The notes below the pieces were generated by a model. That model saw only the letters and a program-made list of their open reading frames with translations, did no database searches and was not told the origin of the DNA. The position numbers and the translations under genes were made by a program. Below are positions 34,341-45,938 of a stretch of 64,000 nt of DNA, in pieces. Each line of letters begins with the position of its first letter. The first letter of the stretch is position 1. Origin of the DNA: Cephalotrichum gorgonifer (Eukaryota; Ascomycota; Sordariomycetes; Microascales; Microascaceae); contig ONZQ02000001.1 of assembly GCA_900312665.1 (NCBI GenBank), positions 896,338 through 960,337 of the forward strand, read 5' to 3'.

Positions 34341-36584
34341 ATGAACAATGCCGATTATTACACCTCGGATCCGACTTCTGCAACGTCCCATGACCACGAG
34401 CCAGGGCTCGTAGACTACAATCAGGTTAATGCTCCACAAGAGAGGCCCGCGTCGCCATCACAGTCATCTTTCGACTTCCAAACTCAACTATCCGGACTGT
34501 CCTATGCGGACCAGGGCGGCGCTGACTCGACTTTTGTCAACTCGCCTTACTCCCCATACGCCCAGTCCAACTTTTTCCAGACTATAGATCCCCAGCAGGC
34601 CATGTCGTCCTGGTCACAGCAAGGTAACGACGTTTCCGCCTCGCCCTCCGACACTGCCGCCGCCACCGCCATGAACCCCTCTCACCTCTTCTTCCCCATG
34701 GGGGACGCGGACTCCGTGTTCCCCAGGTATATCCCCATGGAGGGCGACGCTGCGTACTTGGATCGCTGTACGTCCCCCTGCGCAGAGTCTTGCGAGAGCC
34801 AGTGCGGCGAAGACGGCGACGCCGACGTCTGCTGCGACCCCAACTGCGAAGATGTGGCCGACCTCTGCACCGAATTCTGCACCGACGCGGACTGCGTGGA
34901 CCAGGTCAAGTGCAGCTCCAACATCTGTCCCATAACCGGCCTCTCGTCTCCCGACGAGGACGCCGCCGCCACCCTCGCCTCCATAGGGACCAGCGATCCG
35001 TCCACGAGCCCGCGCGCGGATGGTGACCTCTCAGCGCAGACCGAGAGTTCGTTACGCCTCTCGGTCCCGACCTCGCCGCAGGATTCATTCATCACATCCC
35101 CTCCCATGTCCGGCCATTACACTGGTGCATTCCCGAACTTATTCCCCCACCAGCCTATGACGATGGGGTTCTATCCCACGCTACCCGGAGACTTCGGCGT
35201 CAACCTCGACCTCGTCGACGATCTCATCATGCACCACAACCCCCAGCAGCCGTCACACCAAGTGCCCCATTTCCGGCCCTGTCCGCTGGATAACGCCCCG
35301 CTCCTCACCCGGCGGTGCAGGCTGCCTCGCTCTGTGTACGACGGGGTCGGCGCCCAACCGCTGCACCAGATGGCGGGAACAAACAACTACGGTCTGCTCC
35401 CTGACTCCTGCGGCGTGTACCTGTCAGGGCCCGACGACGTACTACCGCACATCGCGAGCAATCATCCCCAGCAGTACATGACGCTGCAGTCGTACTTTGA
35501 CACCAACGCCGCCGCCCCCAGGATAAACGAGACGAACAAAATGGCGCTGCTATCTGCCATGGAGGCGATGGGGCCTCCCAATCCGGTAGACGGCGGTGCC
35601 GCCGCGCTCTTCGACCCGTACAACACCACGCCGTCGTCCACCCCGCACGACTCCGCTACGCCTCAGACGCAGGGGAGCGACGCGACTCACGACACGGTAG
35701 ACGCGACGCCCCAGTTCTCGTGCAAGTGGCTGGAGGACTCGGGGGCCGTATGCGGCCTGCAGTTCGACGACTCCGAGAGGCTGCACCAGCACGTCATCAC
35801 CCACAGCCGGAGCCTCAAGAAGATAGAGGCGGGGCATCGGTGTCGCTGGGCGGGGTGTACGCGGCCGGAGGGGCCAAAGGGGTGCTTCCCGCAGAGGACG
35901 AAGCTAGAACGTCACTTACAGACGCATACGGGTTGTAAGTCACCCCTCTTGCCTTTCTTTTTTCTTGATTCAAGTTTTTTTTTTTTTTGCGAGGCTTGAC
36001 GGATCGCCGGGGAGGGAGCGAGCAAGTGATGTTTCTAACTAGTCGACAGATAAACCGGCCGAGTGCAAGATATGCGGTCTGGCTCTCTCGGGCGTCCAAG
36101 CCCTTGCGCAGCACATGCGGACTCACACGAACGAGACGCCCTGGAAGTGTCCGTTCCCCGGCTGCGGCAAGGAGTTCAAGCAGCAGAGTGCCCTGAGTAA
36201 GTTTTTTCTTTCTTCTTTTTCCTCACCCAATGGGCAATAAACCCTACCGTTTGTAAATGGTTCGTCCTTCTCTAGTGAAGAGAAATGTTGACTTTATATT
36301 TTTTCTGCCAATTAGCCATGCACACCCGCACGCACACGGACGAGAAGCCGCTCTCCTGCGACATATGCGGCAAGCGCTTCTCCGAGTCGTCGAACCTGTC
36401 CAAGCACAAGAAGATCCACTCCCGGAGCTTCAAGTGCGTCGTCTGCGGGAAGGACTTCAGCCGCGCTGACCAGCTGCGGAAGCACGAGAAGCTGCACGAC
36501 GTAGCCTCAGCCGCCGCCGGCGACGGGGCGCTCCTCTCGAAGACGTATGATGGGCGGGTGACGAAGGTGAAGGGCAAGGCGTGA
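34341..36584 (+). CDS. zafA: Zinc-responsive C2H2 regulator, ZafA/Zap1 type
   Basis: A nuclear activator of zinc uptake genes in zinc-limited cells, by family. Exons are 34341-35934, 36050-36196 and 36316-36584, giving 2010 nt and 669 residues with matching phases. The N-terminal half is Ser, Pro and Gln rich. A cysteine-rich segment (about residues 142-198, twelve Cys, starting CTSPCAESCESQC) resembles the zinc-sensing activation region of ZafA proteins. Six C2H2 fingers follow from about residue 459: two wide-spaced ones (CKWLEDSGAVC and CRWAGC), then four tandem fingers. Key matches to Zap1 are FPQRTKLERHLQTH, EKPLSCDICGKRFSESSNLSKH and the final FKCVVCGKDF finger. Both introns fall within the finger array. 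The upstream region has clustered CAAGGT boxes. Other multi-finger C2H2 proteins are the alternative, but the finger order fits ZafA well. Confidence 0.85.
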
Positions 36585-37887
36585 TTATTCTTTTTTTTTC
36601 AGGGTGCGGTCTCTACTCTGGAGTTGGCCATGGGCTGCTGCGGTTGGCCGTTTTTGGCTTTTATATGCTTATATGTGTTATGTGTTTGGGGCGACTCGGT
36701 GTATGTTTGGCGTTTTGTTTTATGTCGGTCTGGTTTTTGAGAAAGGCGGGAGGGGCTGGGGAAAATGGAATAGAACTGGATGGAGGAGGGCAGTCAGAGG
36801 AAAGGGGGAAAAGGGGGGAAAGGGAGGAAAAGTATTAATGGGTTACGACTATCACTGCTGCGTGGACTTTTGTTCTCGCTTAACGGCTGTACGGAGGATG
36901 GTCTTAACGTCTGGCATCTGGGGAGTGTTTATACCTATACCTCTTTCTATGTTCAAGATAACATTCACAACCTAAGTTATTTGACACCTAGAAAGCAAGC
37001 ATGGAATCGTAGACATCTTCTATATCCACGGTGACTTTATTTTCCACACTTGGGCATGATGCAGAGGTCCACAAAGCAAGACCGAGTGGGTGGACAGCTC
37101 TCAAGCCTCATGAAGACCGCGTTTGCACTCGTATATCATACCTGTCATTGGTGACGTTGAGGAAACCATTGTACGGCAGACCGCACATGCAGACGGCATC
37201 ACATGGACCCAATCATCCTGCCATAGGCCACATCCGGCTTGTCACAAAAGGGGGGTCGAACGCATGTTGTGTGTCAAGAGTATTGTATCTTACTCGACTA
37301 TCTTCTCCTCCCCTTCCCCTTCTTCACTTCCTCCACCCCCCTCTTCCTTGCTCTTCATATCCTCTCGGGAGCATACCGTCCCTATGCGGACCTCGCCCCA
37401 CGGATCAAGAGTTGAATACAGGCAGGCGGAGAGCCCTCCAGCGTATAAAAAGCAGAACCCATGGCCCCAGCAAATATCCCCCCGACAACCCCAAAAGAAA
37501 ATGAATTTGCGATGCACGCAGGAACACAAGCCGGAAAAAAAAGCTCTCTTTCTCTCTTCTCTCTCTCCCTTTCGAATCGAATCGGAGGAATGAAAATTTT
37601 ATTTTTGCCAGAAAACCCTACGCCCCGTCACCACGCGCCCCCTCTCTCTCTCTCGTCATTTTCCCCTTCCTTCCGTTCGTTAAAGCCGAAAACAAATAGA
37701 TGGGTCGTGACGAGTAATTTAGGCCTGGACGTAAGAAAAACATCATTCGTTAGCCCTCGCCCTCAACTCGGTACCATTTCCCCGTATCCGTTTCCCCTTC
37801 CAACTCCATCTATTCCCGATAGCCACGTCTATAAAAAAAAAACAGACCCCCTCTATCCAGACACTAGGGGGGAACCGCTTCCTTCGT
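36585..37887. other. Convergent intergenic, zafA and rpl35
   Basis: About 1.3 kb between converging genes, with T-rich and CT-rich tracts (36590-36600 and 37545-37660). No coding region is supportable. The part next to rpl35 is probably its 3' untranslated sequence. Confidence 0.5.
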
Positions 37888-38646
37888 TCATACCTTTATG
37901 GCGAACTTGCGCTGGGGGAAGTGCTGGGCCCGCTTCCGCGTCTTCTCGAGGGTGGAGGCGGCCTCCTTGGTCGATAGCCGGCGGCGGATGGCGCGGGTCT
38001 GCTTGGGGCGGAGGTCGAGGGGCGCGTACTTCTTGCCCTTGTAGAAGAGGCGGAGCTGAGCCCTTTGCTTGGCGTTGATGATGGTGAGGACGCGGGCGAT
38101 CGACTTGCGGATGTCGTGGCTGTGATGCGCATATCAGCACCTAATTGTATTCTCGTTCATGTTCAAGCTTGGGCCCGGCCCCCCCTTTTTTTACTCGCAT
38201 GCGAGAAGAGGGGCGGTACAAGCGGGAACAGGGGGGATGGTAGAGTCGTACATCTTGTTGACCTTGGAGCCGGAAGAAGCAATCTTCTGGACCCTAAGCT
38301 GACCGAGCTCGGTCTTCAACTCCTCGAGCTGCTTGGTGAGGTCCTCCTTGTTCTTCCCCCACAGCTGGCCGGCCTTGACCTTTCCTGACGACTAAGACAT
38401 AAACCGTCAGCATCTCAGTCCACCCCCAATTTAAATCAATTCGTGATGCGAAATTCCGTCTTGTGAGTGCCTCTGAAGCGGCCTTGGATCGATGCCCGTT
38501 GGGGCCCGGGGGGGATAATCGCGGTAGAGGATGGAAGTCCCGCGGAGGCAGGGGGGGCAGATTGTGCAAAGATCGAAGCGGGTCGGCAGCAGGGGGCGCT
38601 GGATCGTGAGCGAAACGAGGGCGCGTGAGGGGATCCGACTTACCAT
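37888..38646 (-). CDS. rpl35: 60S ribosomal protein L35 (uL29)
   Basis: A large-subunit protein near the peptide exit tunnel. Exons are 38646-38644, 38391-38252 and 38119-37888, giving 375 nt and 124 residues. The first exon holds only the ATG, directly followed by GTAAGTC. The second opens SSGKVKAGQLWGKNKEDL and covers LEELKTELGQLRVQKI. The third carries HDIRKSIARVLTIINAKQR and ends FPQRKFAIKV. Phases 0 and 2 match and restore the canonical KVNKIHDIRKS joint. Length agrees with the family (about 120-125). The long first intron (38392-38643) may carry regulatory sequence, as is common in ribosomal protein genes. Confidence 0.93.
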
Positions 38647-40471
38647 CTTGACTGAATGTGTGAAGAGGTTCTTCGGTGATTGAGGATGACGGACGTCGTG
38701 TGTTGTCGGGGGGGGCTGGCGGCGGGAGGTTAGTAGAAAGTTGGGTTGTCGTCGGTTTTCGATATCTTCACCACCAAGGCTGGGTCACGTCCTGTGCTGG
38801 GAGATTTCGGCTAGCCCAGGAAAATTTGCCCTAGGGCTTGGAGTGTGGGCGGGAGGGACTTCTTAGTCAGCGAGCAAATGGGTCCCATTGTCAAAATCTT
38901 CTGTGGGAAGGTGCCATCACGTGGGCAAACAGAAGGCTCTGCATCTAAGCGAGGATTTCCCGCACTTCCAACGTTATGCTTATCGTATTAGCGAGGGGCG
39001 GGCATCTTGTTTTTGGGTGGGCGACTCCCGCTGGAACCTCGTTAACACCTCGACTTTTCTTATCGCTGAGCAGATACTGACGGAATCGCAACCTGCTTGG
39101 CTGGCCGGAAATGTAACTGTCTAATAACTGTCAAGCTGACTCTATTACAAGGATGTCATTTGAACAAACCACAGCCTTACGAGAAGGCATTGGATTTGAT
39201 TTCAATCCGTGGCGGCCGGCAAAGTCCATGGCAGTAGCAACGCGTCACTAAAGATGAGCTTCAGATATGCTAGGATCTGGGGAATAGCTGGCGCCCCGTT
39301 CGGACTGACCATGGCGATACCCAACACTAATTTTGAGCATGGATGAAATGTCGATGGAATCCTTGACCAAATAATACCCGGAGGAAGCACAAAGCCCGGC
39401 CGTCCCTGGCCTGGAATGCCCTCGTACAAACACCGACCCGAGGCCTGTCTAGCCCTGAGCCCTCCAGCGACCTTTATTTCCGCTGTCGGGAAAAGGGAAG
39501 AAAGGATCATGATGGATGGCTAAGAGCACGGTCGGAGTGATGTTGAGAAAACCGTCAGTTACATGTGATAAGTATTCCGCACAGAGACCATCAACCTACA
39601 GCTTAAAGATCCTACCCACTGCCATCGTGGGAGGTGGCGCTGCTGTGGAGCGACCATGTCTTTCTTCCCAGCCCCTCGCCTAGGATATCTCTCTAAATTC
39701 AGAGTTTGCGCCCTCGAAGTGGGCGATGAGCACCTATCCAGCCAAGGCAGCCTGGCACTCGACGTTTCCCTAGCTCTAGAGCTAGCGTATTGTCGTCTGT
39801 ACTCGAACAGCTTTGGGCGCTCAAACCTCCATTTCCAATGCGAGAAACACGCCCACATCTATAAATATTCAGGCAATGAGGCATATTGTGCTTGAACGGA
39901 GACGTAAAGGGCATCAGCTCCTACCTACCTGCCAACTACACTATATCAACCAGGTAAATCGAGATGAGACGTATACATTTAGGATTTCGCCTGAATACTC
40001 CCCACCGTCCTCTCAGATAACCTCTTCAGCTTTCTTACGGCGGCATTTCAATCTACCAAGCACTAACATAATTTCGAGCCAGCTCATAATCGGTGTAAAT
40101 GTTGATACCACTCCCAAGTTTTATGACCTGATCTAAGTCGATCCACTTCCCAATTCGGCGTACATTGCAAGCTAAAAGTTTATTAGGCGGCCCCCATTTT
40201 TTTTTTCTGAGCTCAGTCATGGCGTAGGCGTTTGGTACCCCTCGGCGGGGCAACCACTGAGCGCCGATGTCGTTCGCATGGCGGGGTAGCAAAGCTTTTT
40301 GTCCGCGGGCCGTCGTAGGACTCCCAGCCGATTAATCCCACCCGACATCCTCCCTTCCGAAACATTTTTTTCCCTCTCATCGTCACCACGCAGCGAATTG
40401 TTTGACATAGGCACCATAGTGCGCCCGTTATCCAATTCAATATCCCCATCACAAAACCCACACTACACACG
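38647..40471. other. Divergent intergenic, rpl35 and ATIC gene
   Basis: About 1.8 kb with no supportable gene. Near rpl35 lies GCCCTAGGGC (38829-38838). A perfect 16-bp palindrome, CTAGCTCTAGAGCTAG, is at 39770-39785. An open frame at 39202-39510 (minus) has no recognisable domain. The last 100 bp before the ATIC gene form its proximal promoter. Confidence 0.5.
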
Positions 40472-42401
40472 ATGTCGACTAGGCAAACCGCCATCGTTTC
40501 CGTCTACGACAAGACGGGTCTCTTGGACCTCACCAAGGGCCTGGTTGAGAACAATGTCAGAGTCCTAGCTTCCGGCGGGACTGCGCGCATGATCCGCGAG
40601 TCTGGGTTCCCCGTCGAGTGAGATACATCCCTCCCCGTTCTTGGCCACTCCCGTCTGTGCGGCAGGACTATCCCGCTAACCCACTGTTTCCCAGGGATAT
40701 CTCTGCCATCACAAACGCCCCGGAGATGCTTGCCGGCCGCGTCAAGACCCTCCACCCCGCTGTGCACGCGGGGATACTAGCCCGCGATCTGGCCTCCGAC
40801 GAGAAGGACCTCGCCGAGCAGAACATCAACAAGGTCGACTTCGTCATCTGCAACCTCTACCCCTTCAAGGATACCGTGGCCAAGCCCGGCGTGACCATAC
40901 CCGAGGCGATCGAGGAGATCGACATCGGCGGTGTCACGCTCATCAGGGCCGCGGCCAAGAACCACGGCCGCGTCACTATCCTGACCAACCCCTCCGACTA
41001 CCCCGAGTTCCTCAAGGAGCTCTCGGCCGGTCCCATCTCGGACGCTAGCCGCCAGCAGTACGCGCTCAAGGCCTTCGAGCACACCTCCGACTACGACGGT
41101 GCCATCTCTCAGTTCTTCCGCCAGCAGTACGCCTCGGACGGCTCCAAGCTGATCAACCTCCGCTACGGAAACAACCCCCACATGAAGCCCGCGTGCGCGT
41201 ACGTCACTGAGGGAGAGCTCCCCTTCAAGATTCTCTGTGGCGGGCCCAGCTCGATCAACCTCCTCGATGCCCTGAACGCGTGGCAGCTCGTGAAGGAGCT
41301 CAAGGCTGCCCTGGGTAAGCCCGCGGCCGCCAGCTTCAAGCATGTGTCCCCCGCCGGCGCCGCCATCGGCCTGCCCTTGAGCGAGGAGGAGAAGAAGGTG
41401 TACTTCGTTGATGACATCGCGGGCATCGACACCTCGAGCCTCGCCCAGGCGTATGCCCGAGCTCGCGGAGCCGACCGAATGAGCTCCTTCGGCGATATGA
41501 TCGCCCTGAGCGACGTCGTCGACGTCCCCACCGCCAAGATTATCTCGAGGGAGGTGTCCGACGGCGTTGTGGCTCCCGGATACGAGCCGGAGGCCCTGGA
41601 GCTTCTGAAGAAGAAGAAGGGTGGCAAGTACCTCGTGCTGGAGATGGACCCCACCTACAACCCTCCTCGCATGGAGTCCAGGGTCATCAACGGCGTCACC
41701 ATTTCCCAGCCCCGGAATGACGCCTCCATCACTCCCAAGTCGTTCAACACCATCATTACCCCCAAGGACCTCAGCGCTCTGCCGGAGAGCGCCCTTACTG
41801 ACCTCACGGTCGCGACCATCGCCGTCAAGTACACTCAGAGCAACTCTGTGTGCTACGCTGTGAGGGGCCAGGTGGTTGGTCTTGGCGCCGGCCAGCAGTC
41901 GAGGATCCACTGCACCCGTCTGGCGGGAGACAAGGCGGACAACTGGTGGCTCCGGTTCCACCCCCGCGTTCTGGAGATTAAGTGGAAGCAGGGCACCAAG
42001 AGGCCGGAGAAGAGCAACGCCATCGACCTGCTCGTCAGCGGACAGGTTCCCAAGGACGGCCCGGAGAGGGCGGGCTACGAGGCGGTGTTCGAGGAGGTTC
42101 CTGTCTCTTTCACCGACGCCGAGAGGCAAGAGTGGCTCGGAAAGCTCACGGATGTTGCTGTGTCCAGCGACGCCTTCGTAAGTCGCCACAAAGATACTCT
42201 CCTCGTCTATTTCACGGAAGTCAGTAGGCTAACATGACAATCTAGTTCCCCTTCACGGACAACATCTTCAGGGCGGCCAGGTCAGGCGCCAAGTACATTG
42301 CCGCGCCCGGCGGCAGCCAGAACGACCAGCCCGTCTACCAGACGGCCGAGGGTCTCGGAATCGTCTTCGTCCAGCAGAACACCCGTCTGTTCCACCACTA
42401 A
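40472..42401 (+). CDS. ADE17: Bifunctional AICAR transformylase / IMP cyclohydrolase
   Basis: A cytosolic enzyme for the last two steps of de novo purine synthesis: it formylates AICAR with 10-formyl-THF and closes the ring to IMP. Exons are 40472-40617, 40695-42177 and 42246-42401, giving 1785 nt and 594 residues, the usual length. The MGS-like cyclohydrolase domain opens with VSVYDKTGL and contains LASGGTA, GRVKTLHPAVHAGIL and the NLYPF block. The transformylase domain has RYGNNPHMKPA, the catalytic Lys-His in SFKHVSPAGAA, and ends in APGGSQNDQ and FHH. Exon 1 ends within a Glu codon (VE|DIS), so both splices restore canonical sequence. It corresponds to yeast ADE16/ADE17. gos1 follows in tandem after 550 bp. 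Confidence 0.95.
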
Positions 42402-42951
42402 GCGGACTAAGAGAGACCATGGGTGTTGTCGTAAAAAGTATACCCAGGGGGTGGGCTACGTCCAGGTGGCTTCGGGTGATATTGCTCAGGATATCCACGA
42501 AAGAAGGGGATGATACTGGGACGCCGAGGTCTCAACTACCTTGGGCCGGCGTGCTTCATTTTGCAAGGTAGGTTCACGCAGCGGAGTAAAGAGGGTTCAA
42601 CAAAAGGGAATAAGGTCATGGGATGGAAATGGGAATGGAATAGCGAAAATGTAACAAAAACTTGAAAATATCTCTCCCGTCCTTGTGATCGTCGTCAATG
42701 GGGGAGCTAGGAGCCTGGGTGTTGTTTTCTACGGTGTGGTGAAAGTTCAGTGTCAGTGGGCGCCAATGACATCGATGTCGTTGAGAAAAGTGGACCAAAG
42801 CGGAAAGCATGGCCCCAGCTCTTAGTAATCGACAGCCTCCTTCGCTTACGTACTGATACAATCCGGGGTAACCTCGAAATAACCACATCACCAGAGACCA
42901 AGAGACGCTCTCGAACAGTTAGTTGCCAAGGGCGAAGCGTCTCGAAGCGCC
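42402..42951. other. Intergenic, ATIC gene to gos1
   Basis: About 550 bp, presumably the ATIC 3' untranslated region and the gos1 promoter. No distinct element is recognised. Confidence 0.4.
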
Positions 42952-43850
42952 ATGACAACGACCTCTGGAAATACGGGCTGGGCCCACCTACGGCAACAAG
43001 CCCGGGGCCTGGAGACCCAGGTATGAGCTCTTACCTCGCTTCCCGCTTTCCGACCATTCCTCTGCCGACAACCAGATGGATCCCATACTTACTGGAGGCT
43101 TCCCCATTTATAGACCGAGACACTCTTCCATACCTACTCGCAGTTCTCCCAGGTGTCGGATATTCCGCCACAGCCCACAGAGGAGGAGAAGGTGACAGAA
43201 GCAAAGCTAGAAGAGATTCTAGAGAAGGTACGCACAGCGATCGAGTCCCGTTCTATCCGGCCCTCCCCTCCCTCTCTCCTAAGTTCCCTAGTTATCCTCA
43301 CCTCACAACCCCACCAAGGACCTCTTCTGACGCCGCAAAACAACAGAGAGAAGCTGTAGTGGCGAAGCTCGCGCGCCTCCTCGACTCCGAGACGACCCTC
43401 ACCTCGTCGGGCCTCAAGCACAACAACCTCTCCCTCCTCCGCGACAAGCTGACAGCTCACAAGCGCGACCTCGTGCGCCTCCGCACGGCGCTCTCCGCCG
43501 CGCGCGACCGCGCGAACCTCCTCACCAACATCCGCGGCGACATCAACGAGTACCGCGCATCGAACCCGGAGGACGCCGAGGCCGAGTACATGCTCGCGGA
43601 GCGGGACCGCATCGACAACAGCCACCGCATGGCGGATAGCGTGCTGAGCCAGGCGTACGCCGTGAACGAGAACTTCCTGGTGCAGAGGGAGACGCTGGCG
43701 AACGTCAACAGGAGGATCACGGCGGCGGCGGGGAAGGTGCCCGGGCTGAACTCGCTGATTGGGAAGATCTCGGCGAAGAAGAGGAGGGACGGGATTATTA
43801 TGGGGACGTTTATTGCCTTTTGCTTCATTACGTTCTGGTGGTTCCTATGA
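42952..43850 (+). CDS. gos1: Golgi Qb-SNARE Gos1
   Basis: A SNARE for intra-Golgi and endosome-to-Golgi fusion (GOS-28 family). Exons are 42952-43020, 43114-43227 and 43347-43850, all in phase 0, giving 687 nt and 228 residues. The first exon encodes WAHLRQQARGLETQ, and the second opens TETLFHTYSQFSQ and continues to KLEEILEK, the conserved N-terminal helix. The third holds LTAHKRDLVRLRTAL, the SNARE motif region (DSVLSQAYAVNENFLVQRETL), KKRRDGIIMGT and a C-terminal transmembrane anchor (FIAFCFITFWWFL). Length is normal. A continuous open frame extends through the introns from 42750, but it departs from Gos1 sequence there and should not be used as the gene model. Confidence 0.92.
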
Positions 43851-44229
43851 AGGGGGGGTTGCGAGCGGGAGCGAGTCTCAGAATGGGAGGCTATTAGAGG
43901 GAATGCACTATGGCATGAAGGACTTTACGCGGCGTTTGAACTATTGGGTTGGAGAGGTGTTTGCCTGTTTTGCTTTCTTTTCTTTCTCTTTCTCTTATCC
44001 TGGGAATTTCTTTCTTATCAGCAAGCTCGGTTCTACATTACACTAGTTGTACATCAGATGGGGAGATTGGGGTTGGTTGGGGCTCTACTGTTCCACTCTA
44101 TACCGCAGCAGCCATATGTAACAGATATAATACACGGTTATTATGAATCCACCTATTGCCTCCTGCTGTTCCTTTGCTCGGCTTCGGGTCCCTGGCCACC
44201 ATTTGTAGGCGGTATTTCCTAAGCCTCGC
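43851..44229. other. Convergent intergenic, gos1 and atp10
   Basis: About 380 bp between stop codons. A T-rich stretch (43965-44015) follows gos1. No gene is seen. Confidence 0.4.
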
Positions 44230-45415
44230 TTAGACCGCCTTCTGCGTGTCCTCCACACCATCCATCTCCTCTAGCTTTCGCAGCTCCCCGTCCGTAGACG
44301 GCATCTCCTGCGCCTCCCTAATCAACTTCTGCATGCCCTTGGTCATGCTATCCACCTCCTCGGGCAGGCTCGCCCCGCTAGCGGCCCAGCGTATCCTGCA
44401 CTCGGCGTCGACGAGGTACGTGTACCCGACCTTCCCGTTGAGCAAGCCGATGGACTCGCGGATCAGGTCCGTAACGCCCCTCCTAACGAGGAAGTACCTC
44501 CCGTGGTTCTCCTCGCCGTACGTCTTCCTCAGCGAGCCCATGAACCTGCGCACGAGCCAGGCCTTGAGCGCGTTGTCCTCGGCGTTGATCCTCACGATCT
44601 GGGCGGCGTCGGGGTTGTCCCTCAGGAGCGCGTGCAGGGCGGGGTTCGCGGCCTCGGAGACGAAGGAGTCGGCCTGCAGCTCGGCCCAGCGGCTGGAGAA
44701 GATGGTGACGACGGAGGCGCGGCCGTAGAGCTGGGGCGTGGTGTCGCGCTCGACGCCGTCGCGGAGGAGGGTCTGGCCGTAGAGGTTGGGGAAGTAGAGG
44801 GCCTTGTCGGCGCGGAAGAGGCGCGGGGGCGCGATGAAGGACTTGCCGTCGTGGTGCTGGAGGTTCGTCCAGTCGCGGAAGTAGGGTCTCGAGAGGCGTT
44901 CCTTTCTGCGGGTGGGTGTTAGTTGGCTGATGGAACGGTCGCTAGCTTATCCTGTGCGTGGGCCGGGGGAGGGGGAGAGGCGACTAGGGGAGCAGCGGAG
45001 CAGGTATGGGGGCGTACAGTTGCTTGCGCTTGATGAGGTGCCTGTCGTAGTTTACAAAGTCATCCCTCTTCTCGCGGATCGTCCGGAAGTCCAGCCCGGT
45101 ATTCTCGCCCGGGACCGGCGGCTCGTTCATCCCGATGGGCCGCGGGAGCGGCTTCGGAGTGAACGAATCCACGCGCTTGCCCCATGACCTCGGAGCATCG
45201 ATGGCGGCCCCGGCAGGGAGCGGGTCAGCCGGCTGAGTGGGCTTCCGAGCGGGGGCGGCACTGTCGGGCTTGGGTACCGCCGGCGGTTTTGTCTCGGGGA
45301 GTGAGCGTCGCGCGCTTACTGTGAAGGCTCGGTGCCACTGGCAGACGAGACACGTGAGGGGCCGCCTGGAGGGCGCGAAGAGAGCCAGGGCGGCTCTGCT
45401 CCCGGACGCGACCAT
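44230..45415 (-). CDS. atp10: Mitochondrial ATP synthase assembly factor Atp10
   Basis: A mitochondrial inner-membrane chaperone that helps assemble Atp6 into the F0 sector. Exons are 45415-45018 and 44905-44230, giving 1074 nt and 357 residues in matching phase 2. The first 45 residues (MVASGSRAALALFAPSRRPL onward) are Arg, Ser and Ala rich without acidic residues, a typical mitochondrial presequence. The mature part contains the Atp10 blocks RPYFRDWTNLQHHDGKSFIAP, LYFPNLYGQTLL, VVTIFSSRWAE and the C-terminal YLVDAECRIRWAASG. An upstream in-frame Met would add 40 residues and disturb the presequence, so 45415 is chosen. It is divergent from the E2 gene, another mitochondrial protein. Confidence 0.9.
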
Positions 45416-45938
45416 TATGCTGTGAGGGAGGGTATTGTCGCGGAGTCTGGGGGTGCGTGGTGCGTGGAACTGCTCTTGGCCGATTTCGTCGTGGTGCTGT
45501 TCTCGCGATAATCCAGCCAAAAAGAGACATCTCAAATTCTCAAATTTCCCACAGGCGCCATGTTGGAAGCACCAATCGGTTCATTCGCGCTAACGATTTG
45601 TGGACTGGCAGGCTGCCCCACCTCCACAGGCCCATGCCTCACCATAAGCTTCGGCTTAAGAGGGGACAATGGGACGGACAGCGGCGGCCCCACATGTCCC
45701 ATGAGCCTTCGGCTATTCACGGGCGGATACTGGTTCACCATGACACAATGCCTCCCAAAGCCGAGATGGAGCAGCCGGCCTCCAAAACCAGGGCTTCGCG
45801 GGGAAGAGGGCGGGGGACTTTGGATTCCCTCGAGGAAGTATGAAAGATTGCCTGTAATTCGGTCCTACATATCACCCAATTGCCTCTTAATCTCGTCTTC
45901 AGTAGCCCTTGAGCGTTTACAATCCGAAGGAAGATATC
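45416..45938. other. Divergent promoter region, atp10 and E2 gene
   Basis: About 520 bp holding both promoters of two mitochondrial-protein genes. No specific binding site stands out. Confidence 0.4.

Noticed and set aside
40777..42189. 470-codon open frame antisense to the ATIC gene
   Set aside because: It mirrors the strong third-position GC bias of the real gene, and the protein text has no motif.
42750..43346. Long upstream in-frame extension of gos1 (continuous frame from 42750)
   Set aside because: The frame runs through two introns; only the spliced model from 42952 restores the conserved Gos1 N-terminal helix.
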